In this document: one piece after another, positions 1-7,499 of the stretch | Layout of the letters: the number at the start of each line of letters is the position of its first letter | Position numbering within the stretch: position 1 is the first letter of the stretch | Assembly (NCBI GenBank): GCA_016177795.1 | Contig: JACOUM010000007.1 | Span: 186,001-250,000 of the forward strand | Length of the DNA stretch: 64,000 nt | Reading direction: 5' to 3' | Source of the DNA: Nitrosomonadales bacterium | GTDB taxonomy: Bacteria; Pseudomonadota; Gammaproteobacteria; Burkholderiales; Gallionellaceae | Notes under the pieces: model-generated | What the model was told of the DNA's origin: nothing | What the model saw: only the letters and a program-made list of their open reading frames with translations | Database searches by the model: none | Position numbers and translations under genes: made by a program

Positions 1-457
1 CACGTATCACCTCCGCAAGTAAGCCTTCCTCCACCGTCGCCAGCCACTCGGCCGCCGTCATCCCGCTGCTGGTGTCCATGCGCATATCCAGCGGTGCATC
101 GAAGCGGAAACTGAACCCGCGTCTGGCATCATCCAGTTGCGGCGACGACACACCCAGATCCAGCAGAATGCCATCTACACTTGCCACGTCCTGTTCGCGC
201 AACACTTCCGCCAACTGCGCAAAACCGCGATGTACTATCCGAAAACGCGCATCGCGCCACTCCCTGCCTGCTGCCACCGCTGCCGGATCCTTATCCAGCG
301 CAATCAATCTGCCGTTGCCGCCCAACTGCTCCAGTATTCGTGCGCTGTGCCCGCCGCGCCCGAATGTGCCATCCACATAGATGCCGTCCGGCTTGATGGC
401 CAGCGCTTCGACAGCTTCATGCAACAGAACGGTGGTGTGGGCCAAGCCCTCACTCAC
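1..457 (-). CDS. rsmH: 16S rRNA (cytosine1402-N4)-methyltransferase RsmH, partial (C-terminus outside window)
   Basis: RsmH methylates C1402 of 16S rRNA using S-adenosylmethionine. The first ~152 codons are present. They read [19 protein letters not shown], then the SAM-binding stretch [17 protein letters not shown] and [10 protein letters not shown], then [20 protein letters not shown] and [15 protein letters not shown], all hallmarks of the family. The chosen start is GTG at 455-457, which overlaps the TGA stop of mraZ as GTGA, so the two genes are translationally coupled as in the usual mraZ-rsmH-ftsL order. The frame runs off the left edge of the window. Identity is secure; only the exact start (GTG) is an inference from the overlap. 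Confidence 0.95.
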   Translation of the reverse strand, partial: MSEGLAHTTVLLHEAVEALAIKPDGIYVDGTFGRGGHSARILEQLGGNGRLIALDKDPAAVAAGREWRDARFRIVHRGFAQLAEVLREQDVASVDGILLDLGVSSPQLDDARRGFSFRFDAPLDMRMDTSSGMTAAEWLATVEEGLLAEVIR

Positions 458-900
458 AAAGAAAAACCTTCCAGTTCCGGCGGCAGGTCACCTTCCATGA
501 ACGACAAGCCGGCTTCCTGCTGCGCCTGCCATTTCGCCTCGTCCCACAATTCGAATTTATTACCTTGGCCGACCAGCATCACGCGCTTGTCCAGCGCGGC
601 GTAGCTGCGCAAGGCTGGAGATATCAGCACGCGCCCGGCGCCGTCCATCACCACATCCTCGGCATAACCGATCAGGCGACGTTGCAACGCGCGGATCTTC
701 GGATTGAGCGCGGAAAGCTTGAGCAGCTTCTCGCGGATCGGCTGCCACTCAGGCTGCGGATAGAGCAACAGACAACCGTCGGCGTCGGCAGTCAGCACCA
801 ACTGACCTGCGCAATGCGCCAGCAGCATGTCGCGATGCCGCGCCGGTATCGCGAGCCTGCCCTTGCTATCCAGATTGAGTTGCGCCGCCCCCTGAAACAT
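454..900 (-). CDS. mraZ: transcriptional regulator MraZ
   Basis: MraZ is a DNA-binding ring-forming protein (SpoVT/AbrB-like fold) that represses the division and cell wall (dcw) cluster. The 148-residue product has both family repeats: [15 protein letters not shown] near residue 10 and [17 protein letters not shown] near residue 85. The reading frame is open for another 24 codons upstream, but those codons lie across the operator repeats, and the start at 900 ([11 protein letters not shown]) has a G-rich ribosome site directly before it. It overlaps rsmH by 4 bp. Autoregulation is expected from the four-box operator immediately upstream. Confidence 0.95.
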   Translation of the reverse strand: MFQGAAQLNLDSKGRLAIPARHRDMLLAHCAGQLVLTADADGCLLLYPQPEWQPIREKLLKLSALNPKIRALQRRLIGYAEDVVMDGAGRVLISPALRSYAALDKRVMLVGQGNKFELWDEAKWQAQQEAGLSFMEGDLPPELEGFSL

Positions 901-910
901 CCCCTTTACC

Positions 911-946
911 CCCACTTTTACCCACTTTTTACCACTTAAGCCCACT
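911..946 (-). promoter_or_regulatory. MraZ operator: four AGTGGG-type boxes at 10-bp spacing
   Basis: On the minus strand the region reads as four direct repeats AGTGGG, AGTGGT, AGTGGG, AGTGGG, beginning exactly 10 bp apart (plus-strand CCCACT/ACCACT at 911, 921, 931 and 941). MraZ is known to bind tandem TGGG-containing boxes one helical turn apart in front of its own gene. The last box ends about 10 bp before the mraZ start, so the leader is very short and repression is probably by promoter occlusion. The promoter itself is not clear. Confidence 0.85.
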
Positions 947-1237
947 ATATTGAAAAAAAACCAGCAGGTCAAGCGGAAAAACGGGATTTTTCTTTACAGG
1001 ACAAGGAGTTAGCGCAGAAAGTTAAAGAAAAGCAAATATGCTTAAAAAGCAACGAATTGCGCAAATAATCTAAAGTTGTTTGTAATGGACGGGCTAGATA
1101 TTCCGGTGTATTGCCCCGGCAAGGATGCCGGGTAACCGTCAGGAAGCAATAGGTACGAGTAAAAAGGGAAGTAAAAAGGTACCTACTCTTCGAATTATTT
1201 CCTGGCTACACACAGACTGCGCCTTGACGAGGAAAGT
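947..1237. other. intergenic region between mraZ and rnpB
   Basis: No convincing gene is seen. The stretch is more AT-rich than its surroundings and should contain the mraZ promoter and the 3' end region of rnpB. A short GC hairpin-like word (GCCCCGGCAAGGATGCCGGG, near 1113-1132) and a pair of GGTACGAG/GGTACC-flanked A/G-rich words near 1150-1190 are visible, without a clear terminator. Confidence 0.4.
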
Positions 1238-1585
1238 GAAGCTGGCCGGTAAGCCGGGTTCTGTCGTGGACAGTCATTCCTCTAGGCGTTTCGTTACCTG
1301 ACGCTCAAGCAACCTACCCGCAGGCGACGCGAGCAACGTCATGGCCTGCCTATTTGGTCTTGCTCCGGATGGGGTTTACCCTGCCGCTGATGTTGCCACC
1401 AGCGCGGTGAGCTCTTACCTCGCCATTTCAACCTTGCCTGATCCGCTCGCGCGGCCATCGGCGGTGTATTTTCTGTGGCACTTTCCATCGCCTCGCGGCG
1501 TCCGGCCGTTAACCGGCATCCTGCTCTGCGGAGCCCGGACTTTCCTCCCCGCCCTTGCGGACGCGGCGACTGTCTGGCCAGCTTC
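1238..1585 (-). ncRNA. rnpB: RNase P RNA (bacterial type A)
   Basis: The catalytic RNA of RNase P removes 5' leaders from tRNA precursors. On the minus strand the molecule begins GAAGCTGGCCAGACAGTCGC and ends ACCGGCCAGCTTC, so the two ends pair as helix P1. In between are the conserved blocks GAGGAAAGTCCGGGCTCC (CR I), GGGTAAACCCC and GAGCAAGACCAAATAGGC, and the 3' conserved GAGGAATGACTGTCCACGACAGAACCCGGCTTA. Length about 348 nt is normal. Small open frames lying across it on either strand are not genes. The exact ends are set by the P1 pairing. Confidence 0.95.
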
Positions 1586-1781
1586 GATGCGAAGTCTATC
1601 ACGGGAACATTGCGCAAGCCCGGGAGCACTGACTTTAGTTACGGCGACGGCGCACGGGCTGCAGCGGACGGTGTCAATAACCTTCAGTATGGCTAGGCCG
1701 AAATATATAGGCATTTCGGCATATTGTTCTTTCATCCCCGACAGAATATAAAGCAGTCATCAGGAGAATTGCTGGAGAGAT

Positions 1782-2213
1782 ATGATGGCAGTGTCAGTTG
1801 GCATGCAAAATTTTTTTGAACTCGGCGTCCAGCCAAAACGCGAGATGCGCAGCAGGCTCAACCTCGTTGCCGCGGCCGAGGCGCATATATTATGGAAGAC
1901 GCGCTTGGGGCACCATGTTCACGGAAGCATTCGTGAACCCCTGGAATCCGCTCCGCTTGGCCAGGATGGCATCTGCCAGTTGGGAAGCTGGATCAACGGC
2001 TCGGTATTCGAGCCGTTGCGCGGGAGCGACGTATATCAGCAATTAAGCGATGCGCACCAGCAGTTTCACCAGATGGGCGCACTCATCATTGAAAAACTGA
2101 AAGCAGGCGACCGCAACGGCGCGGAGAAGACATTCTTGAATGAATACAGCCAGGCGTTGCGCCATACCATCCAATCGCTGATAGACATCAACAAAATCCT
2201 TCGAGAAGATTAG
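1782..2213 (+). CDS. free-standing CZB (chemoreceptor zinc-binding) domain protein
   Basis: A 143-residue protein made almost entirely of one CZB domain, a helical zinc-binding module usually fused to chemoreceptors or diguanylate cyclases. The expected ligands are visible: His35 (in AEAHILWK), Cys65 (in CQLGSW), and His92 and His96 (in AHQQFH). No membrane segment or output domain is present, so it may sense zinc or oxidation and act on another protein in trans. A ribosome site GGAGAG precedes the ATG at 1782; a second ATG follows directly. No functional partner is adjacent: the next gene is convergent. Confidence 0.8.
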   Translation: MMAVSVGMQNFFELGVQPKREMRSRLNLVAAAEAHILWKTRLGHHVHGSIREPLESAPLGQDGICQLGSWINGSVFEPLRGSDVYQQLSDAHQQFHQMGALIIEKLKAGDRNGAEKTFLNEYSQALRHTIQSLIDINKILRED

Positions 2214-2226
2214 GCTGCCGGCTTGT

Positions 2227-2257
2227 GCATCTGATCCCGGCGTATGGAATCAGATGC
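2227..2257. terminator. hairpin between convergent genes
   Basis: GCATCTGAT at 2227-2235 is perfectly complementary to ATCAGATGC at 2249-2257, with a 13-nt loop. It lies 14 bp after the stop of the CZB gene and in front of the convergent flavoprotein gene end. There is no T-run, so factor-independent termination is uncertain. Confidence 0.4.
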
Positions 2258-2324
2258 CGCTACCCGCACCTGAGCAACCACCCCCGTAAAACACCGCGGC
2301 CCGGCAATAGGCGCCGCGACACCG

Positions 2325-3884
2325 TCACCCCCTGCGCCAGGTATGGAATCGTTCCAGCCAGTCCAATATACGCCGGGATGCATGCGCGCGCTTCCATTCG
2401 CCAGCGGCGTATTTGTTAGCCTCGGAAAGTGTTGGATAGATGTATATGGTAGACAGCATCCTGTTCAGGCCCAATCCCCATTTCATGGCCAGCACAAATT
2501 CCGCCAGCAGGTCGCCGGCATGTTCGCCGACGATGGTAACGCCGAGGATGCGATCCTTGCCGGGCACCGTCAGCACCTTCACGAAACCCTGCGCTACGCT
2601 ATCTGCAATGGCCCGATCCAGGTCGTCGATGCCGTAGCGGGTTACCTCGTAGGCAATGCCGCGTTCCCTCGCCTCCTGCTCGTTCAGGCCGACGCGCGCG
2701 ATTTCAGGGTCGATGAAAGTCGCCCATGGTATGACGCGGTAATCGGCCTTGAATTTCTTGAAGTCACCGAACAATGCGTTGACCGCCGCATACCATGCCT
2801 GATGCGCTGCGGTATGAGTAAATTGATACGGGCCGGCCACATCCCCGGCAGCAAAGATGTTCGGGTACAGAGTTTCCAGATACTCGTTGGTGGTCACCGT
2901 GCGCTGGGTCGGGATACCCAGTTCTTCGAGACCGTAGCCCTTGAGTCGCGCTGAACGGCCAACGGCGCAGATCAGCGTATCGAAGGCGATCCGCCGAGTC
3001 TGCCCCTCATGTTCGACGACCAGATACTTCTCGCCGTTCTCGCGTTCGCAGCGCAATGCCTTGTGGTTCGTCAGCACGCTGATACCATCCGCCTCAAGTG
3101 CGGCGCGTGCCAGCGCGGAAACCTCTTCATCCTCGCGAATCAGAATACGGGGAGCCATCTCCACCTGAATCACATTCGACCCCAGCCGGGCCAGCGCCTG
3201 TGCCAGCTCCGACCCGATGGGACCGCCACCCAGCACAACCAGACGCGCGGGCGGCGAATCAAGCTTGGCGAATTCATCCCACAAGTTATCGCTCGTGACA
3301 TAGCCGACATCATCAATGCCAGGCAGGGGGGGAACGAAGGGTTTTGCGCCCGTAGCAATGATGATGCTGCGGGTGGTCAGGCGCCGGATAGCGCCATCGC
3401 CGAGCGTCACTTCTACTGTCCACGGGTCAACGATACGGGCGTAACCCTGCAGCACTTCGACACCGAGTCCGCTATAGCGCTCGACGCTGTCGTGCGGGGC
3501 GATTTTTCGAATCACGTCATGCACTCGCGCCATCACCTGCTTGAACGAAAAGCGCACATTGGTTACATCGAGACCATAATGATCGGCGTGACGCATCTGG
3601 TGGGCGAGCCTGGCGCTCCTGATCAGCGCCTTGCTCGGCACGCAACCGTAGTTGAGGCAATCGCCCCCCATTTTATGCCCCTCGATCAGGGTAACCCTGG
3701 CTTTCACCGCTGCCGCGATATACGCTGAAACCAGTCCCGCCGCGCCCGCGCCGATCACGATGAGGTTACGGTCAAAGCGTAGCGGGCGCTGCCAGCGCGC
3801 ATAGATACCGCGTTTTTTCCATGCGGCAATGCCGCATTTTTGGCTAAGCCAATCGCGGATTGAAAGTGCGCGCATCAATGGCAT
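2325..3884 (-). CDS. MerA/Lpd-like FAD-dependent pyridine nucleotide-disulfide oxidoreductase
   Basis: A 519-residue class I flavoprotein disulfide reductase. Residues ~35-75 hold the FAD-binding GAGAAG motif and the redox-active disulfide motif GGDCLNYGCVPSKALIRSA. An NAD(P)H-binding GGGPIGSELAQALARLG lies in the middle, followed by the second FAD motif FAAGDVAG and a C-terminal dimerisation domain ending near YIYPTLSEANKYA. At the position of the catalytic His of lipoamide dehydrogenases (HxHPT) there is Tyr, as in MerA, but no MerA C-terminal Cys pair or N-terminal metal-binding domain is present. The substrate is therefore unknown. The frame is open upstream to 4058, but that would run deep into msrA; ATG 3884 with GGGAG just before it is preferred. 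Confidence 0.8.
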   Translation of the reverse strand: MPLMRALSIRDWLSQKCGIAAWKKRGIYARWQRPLRFDRNLIVIGAGAAGLVSAYIAAAVKARVTLIEGHKMGGDCLNYGCVPSKALIRSARLAHQMRHADHYGLDVTNVRFSFKQVMARVHDVIRKIAPHDSVERYSGLGVEVLQGYARIVDPWTVEVTLGDGAIRRLTTRSIIIATGAKPFVPPLPGIDDVGYVTSDNLWDEFAKLDSPPARLVVLGGGPIGSELAQALARLGSNVIQVEMAPRILIREDEEVSALARAALEADGISVLTNHKALRCERENGEKYLVVEHEGQTRRIAFDTLICAVGRSARLKGYGLEELGIPTQRTVTTNEYLETLYPNIFAAGDVAGPYQFTHTAAHQAWYAAVNALFGDFKKFKADYRVIPWATFIDPEIARVGLNEQEARERGIAYEVTRYGIDDLDRAIADSVAQGFVKVLTVPGKDRILGVTIVGEHAGDLLAEFVLAMKWGLGLNRMLSTIYIYPTLSEANKYAAGEWKRAHASRRILDWLERFHTWRRG

Positions 3885-3921
3885 CGCTCCCGGATAAAAA
3901 CACGAAATAAAGCAATCACCC

Positions 3922-4545
3922 CTACTTGCCGCCCCAGAGTGCCTGCACCCTGGCATCTCTGCCGCAGCCCTTGCGGTAAAAAGAATAGCGGATCGGGTTC
4001 TTCTTGTAGTAACCTTGGTGGTATTCCTCGGCCGGATAAAAGGCGCTGGCAGCGACAATTTCGGTATGAATTTCCCGGAACTTGCCGCTTTTCAGGAGTT
4101 CATCGCGGCTGGCTTCCGCAACCTTGCGTTCGTCCTCGTTCTGCCAATAGATGCCGCTTCGGTATTGTGTCCCGACATCGCAGAATTGCCTGTCCTTGAC
4201 GGTCGGATCAATATGTCGCCAGAAATACTCGACCAGTTGCGGGTAACTCACCTTTGCCGGATCGTAAGTGATGCGCACTGCTTCGGCATGCCCGGTGCCG
4301 CCGGCGCTGACCTGTTTGTAGGTCGGATTGACGGTTTTGCCGCCGGTATAGCCGGACTCGGCACCGAGCACCCCCGGCATTTTTTCATAATCCGCCTCCA
4401 GGCACCAGAAACACCCCCCCGCAAAAATCGCGGTTGAGGTGCGCCCCGACGATGCCCCCGCAACGGGTTCAGCCGCAGAGGCGGTGACGCTCATCACACC
4501 CAGCATGCAGGCAACAGCCATGGCCAACTCCAGTTTCGTATTCAT
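3922..4545 (-). CDS. msrA: peptide methionine-S-sulfoxide reductase MsrA, exported
   Basis: MsrA reduces the S-epimer of methionine sulfoxide in proteins. The catalytic motif GGCFWCLE places the nucleophile at Cys45, and the downstream GGKTVNPTYKQV, GHAEAVRITYDP and EEYHQGYYKKNP blocks are typical. Residues 1-24 form a Sec-type signal peptide (hydrophobic core, cleavage near ASA-AE), so this copy should work in the periplasm. The start at 4545 overlaps the msrB stop as ATGA, indicating one transcript msrB-msrA. An alternative upstream start would lie inside msrB and remove the signal peptide from the N-terminus. Confidence 0.93.
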   Translation of the reverse strand: MNTKLELAMAVACMLGVMSVTASAAEPVAGASSGRTSTAIFAGGCFWCLEADYEKMPGVLGAESGYTGGKTVNPTYKQVSAGGTGHAEAVRITYDPAKVSYPQLVEYFWRHIDPTVKDRQFCDVGTQYRSGIYWQNEDERKVAEASRDELLKSGKFREIHTEIVAASAFYPAEEYHQGYYKKNPIRYSFYRKGCGRDARVQALWGGK

Positions 4546-5042
4546 GTTCGCAGCTCCGGCAATTTTTCGGTGCGAGGGACGAACTGCAGGGCTAAGCCGT
4601 TGTTGCAATAGCGCAGCCCGGTCGGCTTCGGGCCGTCGTCGAAAACATGGCCCTGATGCCCGCCACAACGGGCACAATGGTATTCCGTGCGCGGCCAGAT
4701 CAGTTTGAAATCGGTTTCGGTCAGCAACGCGCCGGGAAGGTAATCATAAAAACTGGGCCAGCCGGTCCCGCTGTCATACTTGGTCGCACTATCGAACAAT
4801 GGCAGATAGCATGCAGCGCAGATAAAAGTGCCGGCCCGCTTCTCGCGGTCAAGCGGGCTTGACCCCGCAGGCTCGGTACCCGCCTCGAACAGAATGGCGT
4901 AGCGATCTGCCGGCAGCAATGCCTTCCACTCGGATTTGGATTTTACCAACGGAGTGACCGTGGCGTTACCTTTGGCAAACGCAGGCAACAGGCCGCTGAC
5001 AAGCAACCCCGAAGCACCCATTAACAGTTGACGACGGTTCAT
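4542..5042 (-). CDS. msrB: peptide methionine-R-sulfoxide reductase MsrB, exported
   Basis: MsrB reduces the R-epimer of methionine sulfoxide. The 166-residue protein has zinc-binding pairs CAAC (Cys75, Cys78) and CARC (Cys123, Cys126), the GTGWPSFYD motif, and the catalytic Cys146 in GLRYCNN. The N-terminus MNRRQLLMGASGLLVSG is a signal peptide with a twin-arginine flavour (NRRQLL), followed by a hydrophobic stretch and AFA cleavage site. The start at 5042 has AAGGAG eight bases upstream. Together with msrA it forms an envelope repair pair against oxidised methionine. Confidence 0.93.
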   Translation of the reverse strand: MNRRQLLMGASGLLVSGLLPAFAKGNATVTPLVKSKSEWKALLPADRYAILFEAGTEPAGSSPLDREKRAGTFICAACYLPLFDSATKYDSGTGWPSFYDYLPGALLTETDFKLIWPRTEYHCARCGGHQGHVFDDGPKPTGLRYCNNGLALQFVPRTEKLPELRT

Positions 5043-5116
5043 GATGGACTCCTTAGTAGTGTGTACCACATAGCCTGCGACACCGCGGATGTCATTAAAG
5101 TTTAGGAAAGATTGCA

Positions 5117-5371
5117 TCAATTACCCGGAGCATTACCCCCTTCAGGCATCGCAGTGGCTCCGGGACTCGCTGATGGCGCTCCATTTGTGGCCATTGTGCG
5201 CAACGCCGATGGCAAAAAATTGTCGGTGAGGCAACCGGTGCAGGCCAGATGAAACAGGGCCGGAATCAGCTTGCGTTTGGTCAGGTCGCCCGATGCGCCG
5301 AAAATGACGACGACACACGGCTCACCATGCGGTAACGCAGAGGGCTGCCTTCCTTCCGGAGTGTCTGACAT
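5117..5371 (-). pseudogene. zwf: remnant of glucose-6-phosphate dehydrogenase (zwf) 5' end
   Basis: The 84-codon frame opens with an AGGAGG ribosome site and contains [18 protein letters not shown] and IPALFHLA, the N-terminal NADP-binding signature of glucose-6-phosphate dehydrogenase ([11 protein letters not shown] is diagnostic). A functional enzyme needs ~480 residues. After LTDNF the frame turns into unrelated sequence, while a different frame continues with FAIGVA, which matches the next Zwf block (DNFA.VGVAR). This points to an indel in the T6 run at ~5214-5219, followed by loss of the rest of the gene. It lies in the same direction as, and 74 bp upstream of, msrB, so its promoter could now serve msrBA. 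Confidence 0.7.
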
Positions 5372-5457
5372 GCCGGTTCCTCCTGCGATGATCTGGGTAG
5401 CCTGGTATGGCGTCGAGCTTGCGGTGCATGGCGTGGATCGCCTGCCTCGCGGGGAGA

Positions 5458-6006
5458 TTATTCTCCTCGTACAGGGGGTTTGGCAAGCTTGCGCTGCAAC
5501 GTACGGCGATGCATGTTGAGTGCGCGGGCGGTGGCCGAGATATTGTCGCCATGTTCATGCAGCACGCGCTGGATGTGCTCCCATTCCAGGTTTTCGATTT
5601 GCGTCGGCTGCGCCTTGATCGGCGCATCGCTGTCGGCGACATGGCCGAATGCCGCCACGATTTCGTCCGCATTGGCCGGCTTGGCGAGATATTGTGTCGC
5701 GCCCAGCTTGATGGCCTCGACTGCAGTGGCGATGCTGGCATAGCCGGTCAGCACCACGATGCGCGTATTCGGGTCGAGTTCGTGCAGTGCCTTGACCAGA
5801 ACCAAGCCGGGCGCCCCGCCCATTTTCAGGTCGATCACGGCAAACTCCGGCGGGTTTGCCCTAGCCAGCGGGATGGCCAGCTCGACGCTGTGCGCCACGC
5901 AGACGCAGAAGCCACGATTTTCCAAGGCGGCGCTCAACACCTTGCAGAAGGTTTCGTCATCATCCACCAGCAGCAACGAGGCCGTTTCTTCGCAGGATTG
6001 TGTCAT
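5458..6006 (-). CDS. regA: redox response regulator RegA/PrrA/ActR family
   Basis: The global redox response regulator of the RegBA (PrrBA, ActSR) family. The receiver domain (residues ~10-125) has the acidic pocket VDDDE, phospho-acceptor Asp59 (AVIDLKMGG), Thr (VLTGYAS) and Lys (YLAKP). The C-terminal Fis-type helix-turn-helix ([20 protein letters not shown] onward to [11 protein letters not shown]) is typical of the family, separated by a short proline-containing linker. Length 182 is standard. Its ATG overlaps the regB stop as ATGA, so regB-regA are one operon on the minus strand. Confidence 0.93.
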   Translation of the reverse strand: MTQSCEETASLLLVDDDETFCKVLSAALENRGFCVCVAHSVELAIPLARANPPEFAVIDLKMGGAPGLVLVKALHELDPNTRIVVLTGYASIATAVEAIKLGATQYLAKPANADEIVAAFGHVADSDAPIKAQPTQIENLEWEHIQRVLHEHGDNISATARALNMHRRTLQRKLAKPPVRGE

Positions 6007-7265
6007 GCTTGCTCCCCGGCTATCGGCAGGATGAGTTCGGTGGTCGCCCCGCCGCTATCGCGGTTGAACAGCCGCACCGAACCGCCCATGCGCTCGACAG
6101 TGGCATTGGCGAGGAATAGCCCCAGCCCGCGCCCTTCCGTTTTGGTGGTAAAGAAGGCCGAACCGGCCTTGAGCTCTACCTCCTCACTCAGTCCGCCGCC
6201 CTGGTCGTGAATTTCCAGAATGAAGTTGGCTGCATCCCGGTGTGTGCGAATCTCAATGGCTTGTGGTGCGGCATCCGCCGCGTTGTTGAGCAAGTTCATC
6301 AGCGCGGCGCGTAACGTGGCGTCCACGCTGATAAGCGGTGCGGACAGGGTGTCGTCTTGGTGGTATTGGTATTGCGCGGTGGGGCGCAGCAGCTGCCACT
6401 CGTTCAGCACCTCGGTTACCAGCCGGTCGACCGGTTGCAATGAAGAGGCCACGCCGCCCTGGGCATTGGCCAGAATTTTGTCGAGTATGCGCTTGCAGCC
6501 GCGTACCTGCTCATCGAGGATGGTCAACGCGTCGCGCCAGGCGGGGCGTGCTTCGGCATCGTGCCGCAACTCGCCAATGACCACCGCCATGGTGGACAAC
6601 GGCGTGCCCAGTTCGTGCGCTGCACCGGCAGCCTGCGTGCCGAGCGCCACGATGCGTTCATTGCGCAGGATTTCCTCGCGCACGCGCACCAGCATCTCGT
6701 CGCGCTGCCGTACCGCCTGCGCCATTTTCACCACGAAATAGGCCACCACCACCGCACTGATGACGAAACCGAGCCACATGCCTACCACATGCGCATTGAA
6801 TGCGCTGTCGCCATCTTGCTGGTGATTGTGCGGCAGCGGAACGTAATAGAACATCAGCACGCTGTAACATGCGGCGGTAATCGCCGCCATGCCCCATGTA
6901 TAGCGCCCCGGCAGCGTCGCGGCGGCAATCACCAGCGGCAACAGATAGAGCGAAACGAAGGGGTTGGTCGAACCGCCGCCATAGTAAAGCAGGATGCTGA
7001 GCGCCAGCACATCGACGCACAATTGGGCGAATAACTCCAGGTTGGAAATTGGCTTGCTGCTGCGTAAGCGCAACAGGGTGAACAAGTTGACTGTGGCAAG
7101 CGCGGCGATGGTCAACAGCATCGGCGGCCAGTCCAGCTCCAGCTCCAGAATCTCCCTGACCGCCGCAAGGGTCAGCAGTTGCGCCGCAACCGCCAGGCTG
7201 CGCAGGGCAACCAGGCGGCGCAACTGCCCGTGCCCGGGCAGGGAGGAAAGTATCGTGCTGTTCAT
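6003..7265 (-). CDS. regB: redox sensor histidine kinase RegB/PrrB/ActS family
   Basis: The membrane histidine kinase partner of RegA. Six hydrophobic segments fill residues ~20-185, including the conserved quinone-sensing loop GGGSTNPFVSLYLLP. The H-box AAGAAHELGTPLSTMAV gives phospho-His217. The dimerisation region carries Cys257 (EQVRGCKRIL), at about the position of the redox-active Cys known in RegB. N, G1 and G2 boxes (NLLNNAADAA, DQGGGLSE, GRGLGLFLAN) complete the ATPase. The frame extends upstream to 7421, but ATG 7265 (MNSTILSSLPG) gives the normal length of 420. Confidence 0.92.
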   Translation of the reverse strand: MNSTILSSLPGHGQLRRLVALRSLAVAAQLLTLAAVREILELELDWPPMLLTIAALATVNLFTLLRLRSSKPISNLELFAQLCVDVLALSILLYYGGGSTNPFVSLYLLPLVIAAATLPGRYTWGMAAITAACYSVLMFYYVPLPHNHQQDGDSAFNAHVVGMWLGFVISAVVVAYFVVKMAQAVRQRDEMLVRVREEILRNERIVALGTQAAGAAHELGTPLSTMAVVIGELRHDAEARPAWRDALTILDEQVRGCKRILDKILANAQGGVASSLQPVDRLVTEVLNEWQLLRPTAQYQYHQDDTLSAPLISVDATLRAALMNLLNNAADAAPQAIEIRTHRDAANFILEIHDQGGGLSEEVELKAGSAFFTTKTEGRGLGLFLANATVERMGGSVRLFNRDSGGATTELILPIAGEQA

Positions 7266-7300
7266 GCGGCTATTGTAAGCGCAGAGGTGTACGGAGGGGT

Positions 7301-7315
7301 GCGGCATTATGTCGC
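7301..7315 (+). promoter_or_regulatory. RegA/RegR-type box upstream of regB
   Basis: GCGGCATTATGTCGC fits at every defined position the alphaproteobacterial RegR box consensus as I recall it, GNG(A/G)C(A/G)TTNNGNCGC. It sits 36 bp upstream of the regB start, between the divergent regBA and copper chaperone genes, and could mediate autoregulation or control of the divergent gene. Confidence 0.55.
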
Positions 7316-7378
7316 ATTCCCAAATCGTTCCTGCCGGCCAACAATTCACCCGCAGGAATGCGGTGCATAAGATTGAAC

Positions 7379-7452
7379 CCGGATTGTTCATCCGGCTCAA
7401 TATGGTGTAGTTTGTCAGCATCCGTTTACCATGATCCGGATGAACAATCCGG
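7379..7452. repeat. two copies of a 17-bp imperfect palindrome, in opposite orientation
   Basis: CCGGATTGTTCATCCGG at 7379-7395 and its exact reverse complement CCGGATGAACAATCCGG at 7436-7452, centres 57 bp apart. Each copy is itself a palindrome (CCGGAT-N5-ATCCGG). The pair lies 48-121 bp upstream of the copper chaperone start, the layout of a double operator, although it could also fold into one long stem. Confidence 0.7.
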
Positions 7453-7499
7453 CTGCCTTTGTTTCACCGCAGCAACTTCACTTTCAGGAGGAACTTGTC

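Noticed and set aside
1339-1751. Open frames on both strands over the RNase P RNA
   Set aside because: They overlap conserved RNA helices, and their predicted proteins resemble no family.
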